A stretch of 64,000 nucleotides of DNA from Liolophura sinensis (lineage: Eukaryota > Mollusca > Polyplacophora > Chitonida > Chitonidae). A program made the translations under genes and the position numbers. The notes below the pieces were generated by a model, which was not told the origin of the DNA, made no database searches, and saw nothing but the letters and a program-made list of their open reading frames with translations. The stretch spans positions 24,885,295 through 24,949,294 of the forward strand of contig NC_088298.1 of the NCBI RefSeq assembly GCF_032854445.1. The letters are read 5' to 3'. Positions 44,401 through 53,854 of this stretch are shown here, in pieces. Every line of letters starts with the position of its first letter. Within the stretch, counting starts at the first letter, position 1.

Positions 44401-47099
44401 CAGGAGACAGTGCAGATGCATTGACCCGTTTAATAAAGAGATAACACAAATACATTGACCTGATTAATACATAGGTGGTTTGTAGACTGGACATGATGGC
44501 ACAAACGACAGGAGACAGTGCAGATGCATTGACCCGTTTAATAAAGAGATAACACAAATACATTGACCTGATTAATACATAGGTGGTTTGTAGACTGGAC
44601 ATGATGGCATAAACGATAGGAGACAGCGCAGATGCATTGACCCGATTAATAAATAGGTGGTTTGTAGACTGGACATGATGGCACAAACGACAGGAGACAG
44701 TGCAGATGCATTGACCCGATTAATAAAGAGATAACACAAATACATTGACCCGATAAATAAACAGGTGGTTGGTAGACTGGACATGATGGCACAAACGACA
44801 GGAGACAGTGCAGATGCATTGACCCGTTTAATAAATAGGTGGTTTGTAGACTGGACATGATGGCATAAACGATAGGAGACAGCGCAGATGCATTGACCCG
44901 ATTAATAAATAGGTGGTTTGTAGACTGGACATGATGGCATAAACGATAGGAGACAGCGCAGATGCATTGACCCGATTAATAAATAGGTGGTTTGTAGACT
45001 GGACATGATGGCATAAACGATAGGAGACAGCGCAGATGCATTGACCCAATTAATAAATAGGTGGTTTGTAGACTGGACATGATGGCACAAACGACAGGAG
45101 ACAGTGCAGATGCATTGACCCGATTAATAAAGAAATAACACAAATACATTGACCCGATTAATAAATAGGTGGTTTGTAGACTGGACATGATGGCATAAAC
45201 GATAGGAGACAGCGCAGATGCATTGACCCGATTAATAAAGAAATAACACAAATACATTGACCCGATTAATAAATAGGTGGTTTGTAGACTGGACATGATG
45301 GCATAAACGATAGGAGACAGCGCAGATGCATTGACCCGATTAATAAATAGGTGGTTTGTAGACTGGACATGATAGCACAGACGACAGGAGATGTATTGAC
45401 AAGGCTTGTAAATCAACTGATTTTACGTCTTTGGTGGCCCTTAAATGATACAGACCCGTCTCACAACACTATGTGAAATGGCCATGCGGCTACATGTAAC
45501 TAAATTGTCAACGATCTCAAAATGATTTCTTTTGCAGTAGTTCTCTGTTATCATATGTCATTTCATGGAGTGAATGGGTAAAGGCTTCGTCACAGCTTAG
45601 GCTGTGCAATGATAGCAACATGTTTGATTGGATAAAATTCTCAAGATGGCTGCCTTGACTCACACCAGCCATCTGTGCAGTATTGTCATTTAGTTATTTG
45701 TTGAAATCTCATTAAAATAACAAAGTATGATACTTTTTGGAAAGTTTGAAAATTCTACTTTTTGATGGAAATTTGTTTTAGCCAGGTGCTGTCTTGTCCT
45801 TTAATATCTATCCTGAGCCCACTAGTCCACAATGTGGCCAGCACTCGGTATATAGTGCAGTCAGTAGCCCAAATCTTCCCAGTTCCCGTATATGGCATTT
45901 TCCAAAATAGTTGGTGCTTACTTATCTTCACTTGTACGTAATAAATTTGGGCTGTTGTTCTGAGACAAAGGGCACTTTAAGAGAGCCGCAGCATTCGGTA
46001 ATTGCTGAGAAGGGTTTTTAATTTGAGGACTTCCGTGGCATGGTGTGATAGTACTGTACAAGGACCAATAGACTGGCTGATGTGGTAACTGTGAACTCCA
46101 TTCTTGCTCATGCTGGCTTTCTCTCCGGTCTCTCAGCAAACTGTGGATGGCTGTAGGTTTCTCCAGGGCTCTGTCCAGTTTCCTGTACGTAAAATGTTCA
46201 TGAGTATGTCATATAACACCAATCAAATACATGTATGTAAATAAATGTTTTTATCTCTTTTCTTTTTTTTTTGCAGACACCACAGTATGGCCGGCTCTCA
46301 AAGAAATACAGTTCGTGTTCAACAATATTTATAGATGACTCTACTGTTTCACAGCCCAATTTAAAAAATACAATCAAAGCTGTTGCCTTGGCGATTTTTT
46401 TCCACATCAAAAACCGGGACCTGAATGGAGGGGTGGACATGATAGACAGCAAATATATGGACATTTTTGATGAAAAATTACATCCGCTTTCGGTAAGTTT
46501 ACAAGTGTGGGCTTTACGTCATTCATCTAATTTGTGTCTGTGGTTTATTGATAAGAACTAACTGTACTGGAACGTGAATATCTGAACATCCAATTTCTTG
46601 TGAAGTATCGGACGCTAAGAAAGGTTGTATGTATATAATGTAGGCCTCCTTCATAATTTTAAGTTTGCTCTACAAGACTGTGCATTCTGCAGCGTCACGA
46701 TGCCAGCAAAGTCGTAATCATTGCGTCACAATTTAAACATGGTGACGCTAGATTCCTTGTCCCGTCACCTTGAACTGACATTTCACCACAATAAGCTCAG
46801 TCTGCAGGCATGCATGTTATATTTGCATGCATTATTGACGTCATGTGTCAGATCTGCACAAAATCTGCAGAAGGCCTGTTTGGGAAGCCTAGACACAATA
46901 CATGAGCTGGATTAGGAATGGCAAATATTTCCATGTGTAAAGTTTGTCGGACTGGGGTTGTCGATAAAGATAATGGGGGTGGAGTGACTAGTCACCTTTG
47001 CATTCACCACAGTGCCAGTATTTGATGTTTCAGTGTTCTGACAAAGTTTTTGTTTGCCTCTTCAGTGAATGTTTATTGAGTGAAAACTGACATGTACTT

Positions 47100-47164
<65 letters not shown>

Positions 47165-50100
47165 CAATCAAGAGCAAATCCAAAGGAATTTTTGATATTA
47201 CTTTAGAATGGTCCAGAGCTTTCACAAAATATCTGCACACATTACCATCCAAACTGGGCAATTAAGTTTGTAAAATTTATCATGCAGGTTGCTTCATAAC
47301 TTTTAGAGACTTTTGAATCATTTTAACACTACAAATAGTACAGGTACGAATCTGGTATTTTCTCAAATAATTTGTGCTATTCTTTGTAACAAGAGAAAAA
47401 TTTGATCTGATTAGTGAATGTGAATTTTTGGATAAAGCCTCTGTAAAAGTGGAAGTAGGGTAGAATTGAATGGAATATTTTTCTTTTGTTTTGATAACAG
47501 AAGGATCATGTTCCCAGTGACTACGACAAACGGGACCCTGAACACAAAACTATTTACAGATTTGTCAGGACATTGTTCAACGCGGCACAGTTGACAGCCG
47601 AATGTGCAATAGTTACCCTGGTAAGTATGTTATGAAATGAAAAATCGGCTATTATTAATTTGGATTTTGAATCTGTGTTCTTTGTGCGACCAAACATGGT
47701 ATCACTATATATGTTTAAATAATATTGACCTTGCCCCCTCCGGCCGGAAGTGGGAAGGTCTTCCAGCAACCTGCGGATTGTCGTGGGTTTCCTCCCACCA
47801 TAATGCTGTAACATGTATACATGTAAGTGAAATATTCTTGAGTAAAAGAAAATCTCTGTTGGAATAGTTGATTCACCCTTTTATCGTAATCAGGGTTTTC
47901 CTTTGGTAAACAATGAGTGGTTCAAAGAAATTGCATTTTAAGGGACAAATAAATGTCAAAAACTATTACTATTGATGCTGAAATTTACACTTTACCCGAA
48001 GGATATCATCGGGCCTTCCAAAAAAACCTCAAAACGCCTTTCTATGAACAGCAGAACTTTTGGAGTCGGGTAAAGGTGAGACTGTGATGGGCAAAATTTT
48101 GGATCATTTACTATATGTCTATTTCATATACTGGTACGTTGCCAATTTTCTTATGTAAGTGTGATTGGCTTCTCTTTCTCTTGAACACTTTTTCAGGTGT
48201 ACTTGGAGAGATTGTTAATGAATGCAGAGTTTGATCTCTCGCCAGCCAATTGGAAGAGGATTGTGTTGGGGGCTATTTTGCTGGCGTCAAAAGTCTGGGA
48301 TGACCAAGCCGTGTGGAACGTTGATTATTGCCAAATACTCAAAGATATCTCAGTCGAAGACATGTGAGTTTAACGCAACAGTGCATGAAAATAGAGGCTG
48401 CATAAAGGGTTGTCATTTGTCAGGTGCCTGGCAGGTCATGGGTACATTCTGGACTCTCTGGTTTCCTCCACTCATATAACCATGCTTTGTCTGCGGTCAT
48501 ATGTGAGAAGGTCTGTCAGCAACCTGTGGATGGTCATCAGTTTTCCCCCAGATTTGCTTCCCTCACAGTTCTGGCCACACAGGTGTAATATTCTTAAGTA
48601 ATGTGAAATTCCAAACAAATAAATAAAAATTCATCAATACAAATCAAATAAGTAAATCAAAAGGCTGCTTTTTGTCCAGGTGCTTTGGTGTTGATAAGCT
48701 TACACAGACTTTACTACCTGTCACTTCCACAACTATCAATGACATTTCCACATCTGTGATAATCTTGCGTCTTCAAAGCTCACTGTCCCCAAATGATACA
48801 TTCTGCTGAATGAAATGTTCTTAAGTACAGCGTTAAATTCCAGTCAGATAAATAAACAAATATTCTGGTAAATTTAATCTCTGTAATGTCTCCCCTAAAA
48901 TCTTTTAGACTCTTGCTGTTGCAGCATTTCAGTCTTCATTCAGGAGAGAAATATCAAGTTTAATCTAACAGTAAATTTGGATATGTTTTTCAGGAATGAA
49001 TTGGAACGACAGTTTTTGGAAATGTTGCAGTTTAACATCAACGTACCATCTAGTGTCTACGCCAAGTATTACTTTGATCTTCGGGCGCTGGCCGACGCCC
49101 ACGACTTGTCTTTTCCACTGGAACCTCTCAGCAAAGAAAGGGCTCTAAAACTGGAGGTAGGAATTTCTCCATTGTCACTGTGGAAATTGACGTGAAAAAA
49201 CAAATACTGGGTGTGGGGAGTTCAACCAAACTGTGATAGATGTGAAAAAAACAACGTGGAATTTTGTGAGAAAGCATGGCCAAAAGATCCTGTGAAATTT
49301 TCTCCAAATTTGGCCAAAACTGTGGTGTAATGTGACAAAACAGTATTGTGTACAATTTTCTGACAGATTGACCCAAAATGTACCGAGTGATAGCATCTGG
49401 AACTTTGTGATAACTTGACCCAGACAGAAAAATGTATCCAATCTTGTGACGTTTTTGACAGTTTGGGTCAAACTGTGAGAAAATTAGAGACGAGGAAGCT
49501 AGATGTGTCATTTGAGGCATTATCCCGCATCAGACAAAATGCTCTGCTTTTCTTTGGACAACAGCAGTCACGTGGGGAATAGATATATTCTCGAATTCTG
49601 CGGACAACGTCAAATGTGTCTGCTGAGTAGGTTATCTCCCTTTGTTGGGGTCCCACAGTGGTCACAATATATGCAAAATATTTCCTGCATGGCTCAGCTG
49701 TGCCTGTAATGATCCGTGTATCTTTTACTTCACATTGTTGTCAGCAACAATAACGGTGCAAGGAGCCAGCTTCAGGGGGGACTTGACTGTTCTCATAATA
49801 CACGGTCTTTGATTGGCTGGAATTTAACCTGTCAGCTAGTAAAACAGCTGTTGTCTAATTGGATGTAGTTTGGCTAGTTGAAATAACCGCTAGCTGGCTG
49901 GCCTGTGGATAGTAAACACTTTGCCGGGCTGGCAGGAGTTACGTAAGAAAGTCCGGCAGGCCAGCTAAATTTTAACAGCAGTGAGGACAGATTAGGATTT
50001 AAGCATGTATATACAAGCCCTGGTGAATTAGGGCATGATGGGTAAACAAAGTGGGAGTTCATTTTCTTAAGTTTGATCAGTCATTTGGCATGTGGGTGAA

Positions 50101-51618
50101 AGTGAAAGAAAAGTAGATAGCAACAATACTTGACTTCCAGAGAGTGTCACTATTATAAACGCCATCCCTCTGGCTGTGTCTCTGCTATCGACCGAGGGCT
50201 TATGGAACTCAGTTACACTTTGGGTGTGGCTTATGGGATTAATTTTCTCTAAATGCAGTTGCAGTTTTTATCATTTAATTTTACATTTACATGTACATGT
50301 ATCAGGAGCTCATATAAATGTGTAAAAGATGTAAAGGTGATAGGCTAGATGTCAAGGGTGAAAGGCTAGATGTCAAGGGTGAAAGGCTAGATGTCAAGGG
50401 ATAGGCTAGATGTAAAGAGTGATAGGCTAGATGTAAAGAGTGATAGGCTAGATGTCAAGGTTGATAGACTAGATGTCAAGAGTGATCGGCTAAATGTCAA
50501 GAATGATAGGCTAGATGTCAAGGGTGATAGGCTAGATGTGCACAAGCCCATGAAATTAAACAAAAATAATTTTCAAATAATTTTTAAACAGAAAAAACAA
50601 AAAAAAATTCATTTTTAACTCTTTATTCTTTCCTCAAAAAATTTGATGTCCTGTTTGTAATTTTTTTTCATCACTAAATTCACTCTGATTGCATCAGAGA
50701 CAATCTAGAAGCCAATGGCGTCCAGGGACCTACATTGCCCCTGGACCCCGGCCTGTAGGCTCCCTGCGCTTCGCTCAGTAGAGTCCCATTGCTACACTCT
50801 GTCGAAGATGATGCGCCCCCTAAAATTGTTTTTGCACTCCCAGTGTAACTATTCCTGCCCAACACTATGACCATGTGACTAATGTAACGTGACATTATCA
50901 TTTTGTGACAATTTTATCCAAATTTATCCAATCATAATAATGACCACAATCAAATCCATGTGAATTTTCTTGTGAACTGCATTAATCATAAAATCAAGTA
51001 AATAATTTTAAATTTGTATGCACGTGTGTTTAGAAGGCAAGCAGAAAACATGTTTTCATTTATGTGAGATTAGAGGCATTGGCTTTATCATGGTCAATCA
51101 ATAATTGTTTGGAGTTTGAACTCTTTTATTGCTGAAGATAAAACATGTCCTACTCTATTACGTGACCCATCATAAATAATAGGCAACTATTTTTGATCAC
51201 ATTTACTATAAAATGGGCGCCTGACACAAAGATTCACGAGAAGTAACTCAGAGTAGACGAATGATAGATAAACCCGAGGAGCTGAACGTTTGAGCTGAAT
51301 GTTAAGACAGGGTAAGGTGTCCAGAACACAGTAATACAGGCAACCGGTAAATTAATGTGAGCAGAGGTTGCCTAACATTTTTGACAAGTCACATGATACA
51401 GCAGGACTGTTTTTGCCTTTTGTGACAAAACAGTTTGAGCTTGAAATCTGCCTATTACATGTAAAACAGTAATTTGTTTTCCTCTCTTTTTTTCACAGGC
51501 TATGTCTAGTGTATGTGAAGACAAGATGAAAATGTGGTTAAAAACAGATCTGCGACGTTCTACTAGTCTAGATGGACTAACTTCATTACCAAGGAGCACA
51601 AAAGCCATTTTGTCATAG
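32304..51618 (+). CDS. CCNY: Cyclin Y (CCNY/CCNYL1 type), complete gene (8 coding exons)
   Basis: Cyclin Y is a membrane-anchored cyclin that binds and activates CDK14/CDK16; in animals the CDK14 complex phosphorylates the Wnt co-receptor LRP6. Eight exons with GT/AG borders and consistent phases join into 359 codons plus stop (human CCNY 341, CCNYL1 359, from memory). MGNKQSCC gives a myristoylatable Gly2 and palmitoylatable Cys7/Cys8. Next come [21 protein letters not shown], and [20 protein letters not shown] (107-126), the signature N-terminal to the cyclin box. The cyclin box (about 165-290) has [40 protein letters not shown] and [20 protein letters not shown]. The C-tail RRSTSLDGL matches the human 14-3-3 site context. 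[17 protein letters not shown] is a few residues longer than in human. The start ATG is fixed by the myristoylation motif. Confidence 0.95.
33895..34055 (+). mobile_element. SINE, 3' part
   Basis: GGGAAGGTCTGCCAGCAACC, GGTTTCCTCCCACCATAATG, GTGAAATATTCTTCAG and a tail of AAATAAATAAATAAG. Confidence 0.8.
34207..34462 (+). mobile_element. SINE, full length, clearest tRNA head
   Basis: Head GAGGGTGCCTCTGTGGCCAA with box A TGGCCAAGGTGGTTAG at 34222 and box B GAGTTCGAGCC at 34290. Then CATGCTGGCTTCCTCTCC, CAACCTGCGGATGGTTG and the tail ACACCAATCAAATAAATAAA. It is a good reference copy for the family. Confidence 0.85.
34512..34744 (+). repeat. 118-bp tandem duplication
   Basis: Two adjacent copies starting GTTACCTTCTCAGGTCATCG at 34512 and 34630. 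The second lacks three bases in the TTGGTGATG segment. It lies in cyclin Y intron 1. Confidence 0.93.
35520..35812. repeat. Short tandem repeat around ACATGTAAGATTAGTT
   Basis: Interleaved units of GTTACAAATACATGTAAGAT and TAGTTATGCATGTAT, about 27-58 bp, in cyclin Y intron 1. Confidence 0.8.
35800..35875 (+). mobile_element. SINE tail fragment
   Basis: ATATAAGTGAAAATATTCTG then AAATAAATGAATAAATAAGC. It follows directly on a tandem array. Confidence 0.45.
37026..37110 (+). mobile_element. Second tRNA-like element (degenerate head)
   Basis: GTTTGTGGCTGAGCGGTTCA gives a box A, and AGGTTGTGAGTTCATTTC, about 50 bp on, is a box B-like segment. Body and tail do not match the main SINE. It could be a different SINE family or a decayed tRNA pseudogene. 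Confidence 0.4.
37176..39480. repeat. 44-bp minisatellite, ~52 units, cyclin Y intron 1
   Basis: Unit TTGTTACTGTATCTGTCCAT then TAGTACATGTGACTGGTCCA and CCAA. Variable sites (TACATG/TTCATG, GTTACT/GTCACT, CCCA/CCAA) alternate. It ends about 107 bp before exon 2. Confidence 0.95.
39587..39664 (+). CDS. CCNY: Cyclin Y exon 2
   Basis: Codes residues 58-83, [20 protein letters not shown] and KSEIQK, equivalent to human NPSDHPRASTIFLSKSQTD. The acceptor is TATTTTTCAG and the donor AAAA|GTAAGT. A 2.3-kb tandem array ends about 110 bp upstream. Confidence 0.93.
39990..40525. repeat. 74-bp tandem repeat, ~7 units, cyclin Y intron 2
   Basis: Unit contains GTCCAGGACTCTGTTTATAG, GCTCCAGCTTAATCTAATAG and GACAGGCCCTTGGTAGGTTA. 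The first unit is most diverged. Confidence 0.93.
40625..41155. repeat. 35-bp minisatellite, ~15 units, cyclin Y intron 2
   Basis: Unit TTACTGTTGGCATGATGACA then TTATTTGTCTCTTTG. The array is followed by a SINE 130 bp later. Confidence 0.93.
41285..41460 (+). mobile_element. SINE, 3' part
   Basis: GGGAAGGTCTGGCAGCAACC, TGTGGATGGTTGTGGAC, GTATGGCGTAAAACACCAGT and tail AAATAAATGAATAAATAAAA. Confidence 0.8.
41567..41610 (+). CDS. CCNY: Cyclin Y exon 3 (44 bp)
   Basis: Codes residues 84-98, [15 protein letters not shown], like human EKRKSLFINHH. The acceptor is CTTTTTCAG and the donor CAT|GTAAGT. A THAP remnant begins 337 bp downstream in the next intron. Confidence 0.9.
41948..42362 (+). pseudogene. 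THAP-domain remnant in cyclin Y intron 3
   Basis: The plus strand reads [18 protein letters not shown], then [20 protein letters not shown] and CFDPACRLK from 41985 to about 42143: the C-terminal part of a C2CH THAP zinc finger with the Cys-x2-His pair and DPACRLK. A frame change near 42170-42195 leads into [20 protein letters not shown] (42195-42254), the AVPxxF-type box. The N-terminal segment ([11 protein letters not shown] at 41948) is in another frame. A third open segment ([17 protein letters not shown]) runs to a GTGAGT at 42366. Multiple frameshifts mark it as a decayed THAP gene or P-element-like transposase end. Confidence 0.75.
42519..45400. repeat. Higher-order minisatellite (74 and 108 bp units), cyclin Y intron 3
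   Basis: The basic 74-bp unit is AGGTGGTTTGTAGACTGGAC, ATGATGGCACAAACGACAGG, AGACAGTGCAGATGCATTGA plus a linker. The longer form adds 34 bp around GATAACACAAATACATTGAC. Alternation gives a 182-bp period that is nearly perfect four times in a row (about 43230-43960). Minus-strand reading frames up to 301 codons come from the repeat. Confidence 0.96.
46024..46248 (+). mobile_element. SINE, near full length, diverged
   Basis: Head around CTTCCGTGGCATGGTGTG, then CTCATGCTGGCTTTCTCTCC, CAAACTGTGGATGGCTG, CATATAACACCAATCAAAT. It ends 28 bp before cyclin Y exon 4 and reaches into that exon's acceptor region. Confidence 0.7.
46277..46492 (+). CDS. CCNY: Cyclin Y exon 4
   Basis: Codes residues 99-170, with [20 protein letters not shown] and [20 protein letters not shown]. 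It ends DEKLHPLS, phase 0. The donor is TCG|GTAAGT. Confidence 0.97.
47105..47162. repeat. (TA)n microsatellite
   Basis: Roughly 27 TA dinucleotides in cyclin Y intron 4. Confidence 0.97.
47501..47620 (+). CDS. CCNY: Cyclin Y exon 5 (cyclin box start)
   Basis: Codes residues 171-210, [20 protein letters not shown] onward to ECAIVTL. The acceptor is TGATAACAG and the donor CTG|GTAAGT. Confidence 0.97.
47735..47850 (+). mobile_element. SINE fragment
   Basis: CGGCCGGAAGTGGGAAGGTC, TTCCAGCAACCTGCGG, GGTTTCCTCCCACCATAATG and GTGAAATATTCTTGAGTA. No tail. Confidence 0.7.
48197..48363 (+). CDS. CCNY: Cyclin Y exon 6 (cyclin box core)
   Basis: Codes residues 211-265: [20 protein letters not shown], then [20 protein letters not shown] and [15 protein letters not shown]. 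This is the most conserved part. The donor is GACAT|GTGAGT. Confidence 0.97.
48470..48640 (+). mobile_element. SINE, partial, diverged
   Basis: GAGAAGGTCTGTCAGCAACC, TGTGGATGGTCATCAG, GTAATATTCTTAAGTAATG and tail CAAACAAATAAATAAAAAT. Confidence 0.65.
48800..48862 (+). mobile_element. SINE tail fragment
   Basis: GAATGAAATGTTCTTAAGTA, CAGCGTTAAATTCCAGTC, AGATAAATAAACAAAT. Confidence 0.55.
48994..49156 (+). CDS. CCNY: Cyclin Y exon 7
   Basis: Codes residues 266-320: [53 protein letters not shown]. The acceptor is GTTTTTCAG and the donor GAG|GTAGGA. Confidence 0.97.
49180..49490. repeat. Very degenerate repeat in cyclin Y intron 7
   Basis: Recurrent TTTGTGA, TGTGACAAAAC and TTGACCC words at roughly 40-60 bp spacing. 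It may be an old, decayed minisatellite. Confidence 0.35.
50330..50545. repeat. 21-bp minisatellite, ~10 units, cyclin Y intron 7
   Basis: Unit GATAGGCTAGATGTCAAGGG plus T; open in the plus frame as (R/D)RLDVKS repeats because 21 is divisible by 3. Confidence 0.93.
51499..51618 (+). CDS. CCNY: Cyclin Y exon 8 (terminal, stop TAG)
   Basis: Codes residues 321-359, [20 protein letters not shown] then [19 protein letters not shown] and TAG (51616-51618). The acceptor is TTTTTTTCACAG. The 3' UTR is not delimited; no strong AATAAA was seen in the first kilobase. Confidence 0.95.
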   Translation, partial: AMSSVCEDKMKMWLKTDLRRSTSLDGLTSLPRSTKAILS

Positions 51619-52789
51619 CATCTAAACGAAGTAGGCCAATTGTTAGAGAACATTTTTCTCCCCGATGCAGGAGAGTGATACCAAAGCTACCTTCCAGCCG
51701 AAGAGTAACACTTCGAAGGAAGATGGCTATAATATTCTCATCAATGACTTCCTCTTCTGCTACAGCTGTGAAACTTTGTGATATGGTGGTGTCATTGTTG
51801 TTCCATGTTTTTTGTACAGCCCTACTGTTATAGCAATGATCGAAAGAAGCATCCAGGAAAGGATACCCTGTTCCCAGAGTTATTTCCCCTGAAACTGCAT
51901 TCAGAAGAGGGAGCTATTGTGTAAATGTTAACAATGTGGTGACAGTGGTCAGGATTTTAGGTCACTTTCGAGAAAGATTATTTAATCCTACAATAATTGT
52001 ATATGGTTTATCAAAAGCGATGTGAAAGGCACATGTAAATTTTTTTTTTTTTTTGTAATTTTTTTAATGCATTTTATAGGAATGTGAATGGTATCCAGGC
52101 TTCTTGACGATGTAGCAAGTAAGTAAGTATCATTGTAATGTGGTTTTCACTTTTTTTTTAATTCTTCTCTCCAAAGTCACTTTTTTAGGTCTGCTTTGGA
52201 TTCTTGTGTTATAATATATCTATAAACAGAATATGACCCAATTGGTTGTAAATTATGGATCCAAAATCTTCTTTTTATTTATTAATATGTACTGTGTGCA
52301 TGTACAACATGTATGACGTGTGTTGTATAGGAAATTGTTTTTCAGATTTATTAATGAACTGTTATATACATGTATATTGTACAGCTCTCTAATAACCTGA
52401 TTTCATTTTTGCAAATACTACCAAAAGGCACTGGAAGATTTCGCTGGAACGATGGCATTACAGTGAGGCATTTTTAGAAAACTGTTGCAACAAGTACATG
52501 TATACCGTAAATTACCTAAAAATTTAACACCAAAACTTACATTTTTAAAAATGATAAAAGTCATAAAATCTTAATTTTGGCCATTACTTCTGTGCACAGA
52601 GAACATTTTAGACTATTTGAAGTCCTTGAGCAAGCTTTGTAGAACACAACTGATGTCAAGTTAAGCAAACTTTGTAGAACAGAACTCATGTCATGTTTCA
52701 ATGAGATTTATAATTTACAGCGCCAGGAAGTGTACTTTGGAAACATTTTGCCCATTAAATGAACAGGCATTTATGACATCATGACATGA

Positions 52790-53580
52790 TCATCATGAAA
52801 TCATGCTGGTATAACATCATGCTGGTATGCCATCATGCCGGTATGACATTATGCCATCATGCCGGTATGACATCATGCCAGTATGCCATCATGCCAGTAT
52901 GACATCATGTCAGTATGACATCATGCCAGTATGACCTCATGGCAGTATGCCATCATGCCAGTATGACATCATGTCGGTATGACATCATGCCAGTATGCCA
53001 TCATGCCAGTATGCAATCATGCCGGTATGATATTATGACATCATGCCGGTATGACATCATGTCGGTATGACATCATGTCAGTATGCCATCATGTCGATAT
53101 GCAATCATGCCGGTGTGCAATCATGCCAGTATGATATTATGCCCTCATGCCGGTATGCCATCATGTCGGTATGACATCATGTCATTATGCCAGTATGACG
53201 TCATGTCGGTATGACCTCATGCCGGTATGACCTCATGCTGGTATACCATTATGCCATCATGTCGGTCTGACATCATGTCATTATGTCATCATGCCAGTAT
53301 GACATTATGCCATCATGCCGGTATGACATCATGCCAGTATGACATCATGTCGGTCTGACATCATGCCAGTATGCCATCATGCCGATATGCCATCATGTCA
53401 GTATGACATCATGTCGGTATGACATCATGTCATTATGCCATCATGTTTATATGACATCATGTCGATATGACATCATGCCATTATGCCGATACGACCTCAT
53501 GCCGATATGCCATCATGTCAGTATGACATCATGTCGGTATGCCATCATGCTGGTAGGACATCATGTCAGTATGCCATGGT
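52790..53580. repeat. 16-bp minisatellite, ~50 units
   Basis: Unit ATGACATCATGCCGGT with many substitutions, in the 3' flank of cyclin Y. Each unit carries a TGACATCA-like word, in one case TGACGTCA (about 53207). Confidence 0.93.
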
Positions 53581-53854
53581 CTTTTCCTGAATAGCATCAA
53601 ATGGAAGAGTGCAGCATTATTTGTGTCTGTATTTCCACAAGACAGACAGTAAACGGTTGGCCTTTTTTGTTGATCCTCCATGTTGAAGACTCGTGAAGTG
53701 TCGACACTCAAAGAAAACAATCCAAATTATCTTGATCAGTATCCTTTCAGGGTACCAAGGTAATATATTAAGCAATTAAACCAAACTTCTCCAACTTTCA
53801 TATGTTTTTTCATTGCTGTGATAATGCTCATGTCAACTTATTGTTAAAATCCTG

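Noticed and set aside
42439-45416. Long minus-strand reading frames (up to 301 codons) with VNASALSP repeats
   Set aside because: They lie wholly within the 74/108-bp array, restart in different frames whenever the 74-bp unit is not followed by compensating units, and overlap cyclin Y intron 3. No conserved protein pattern.
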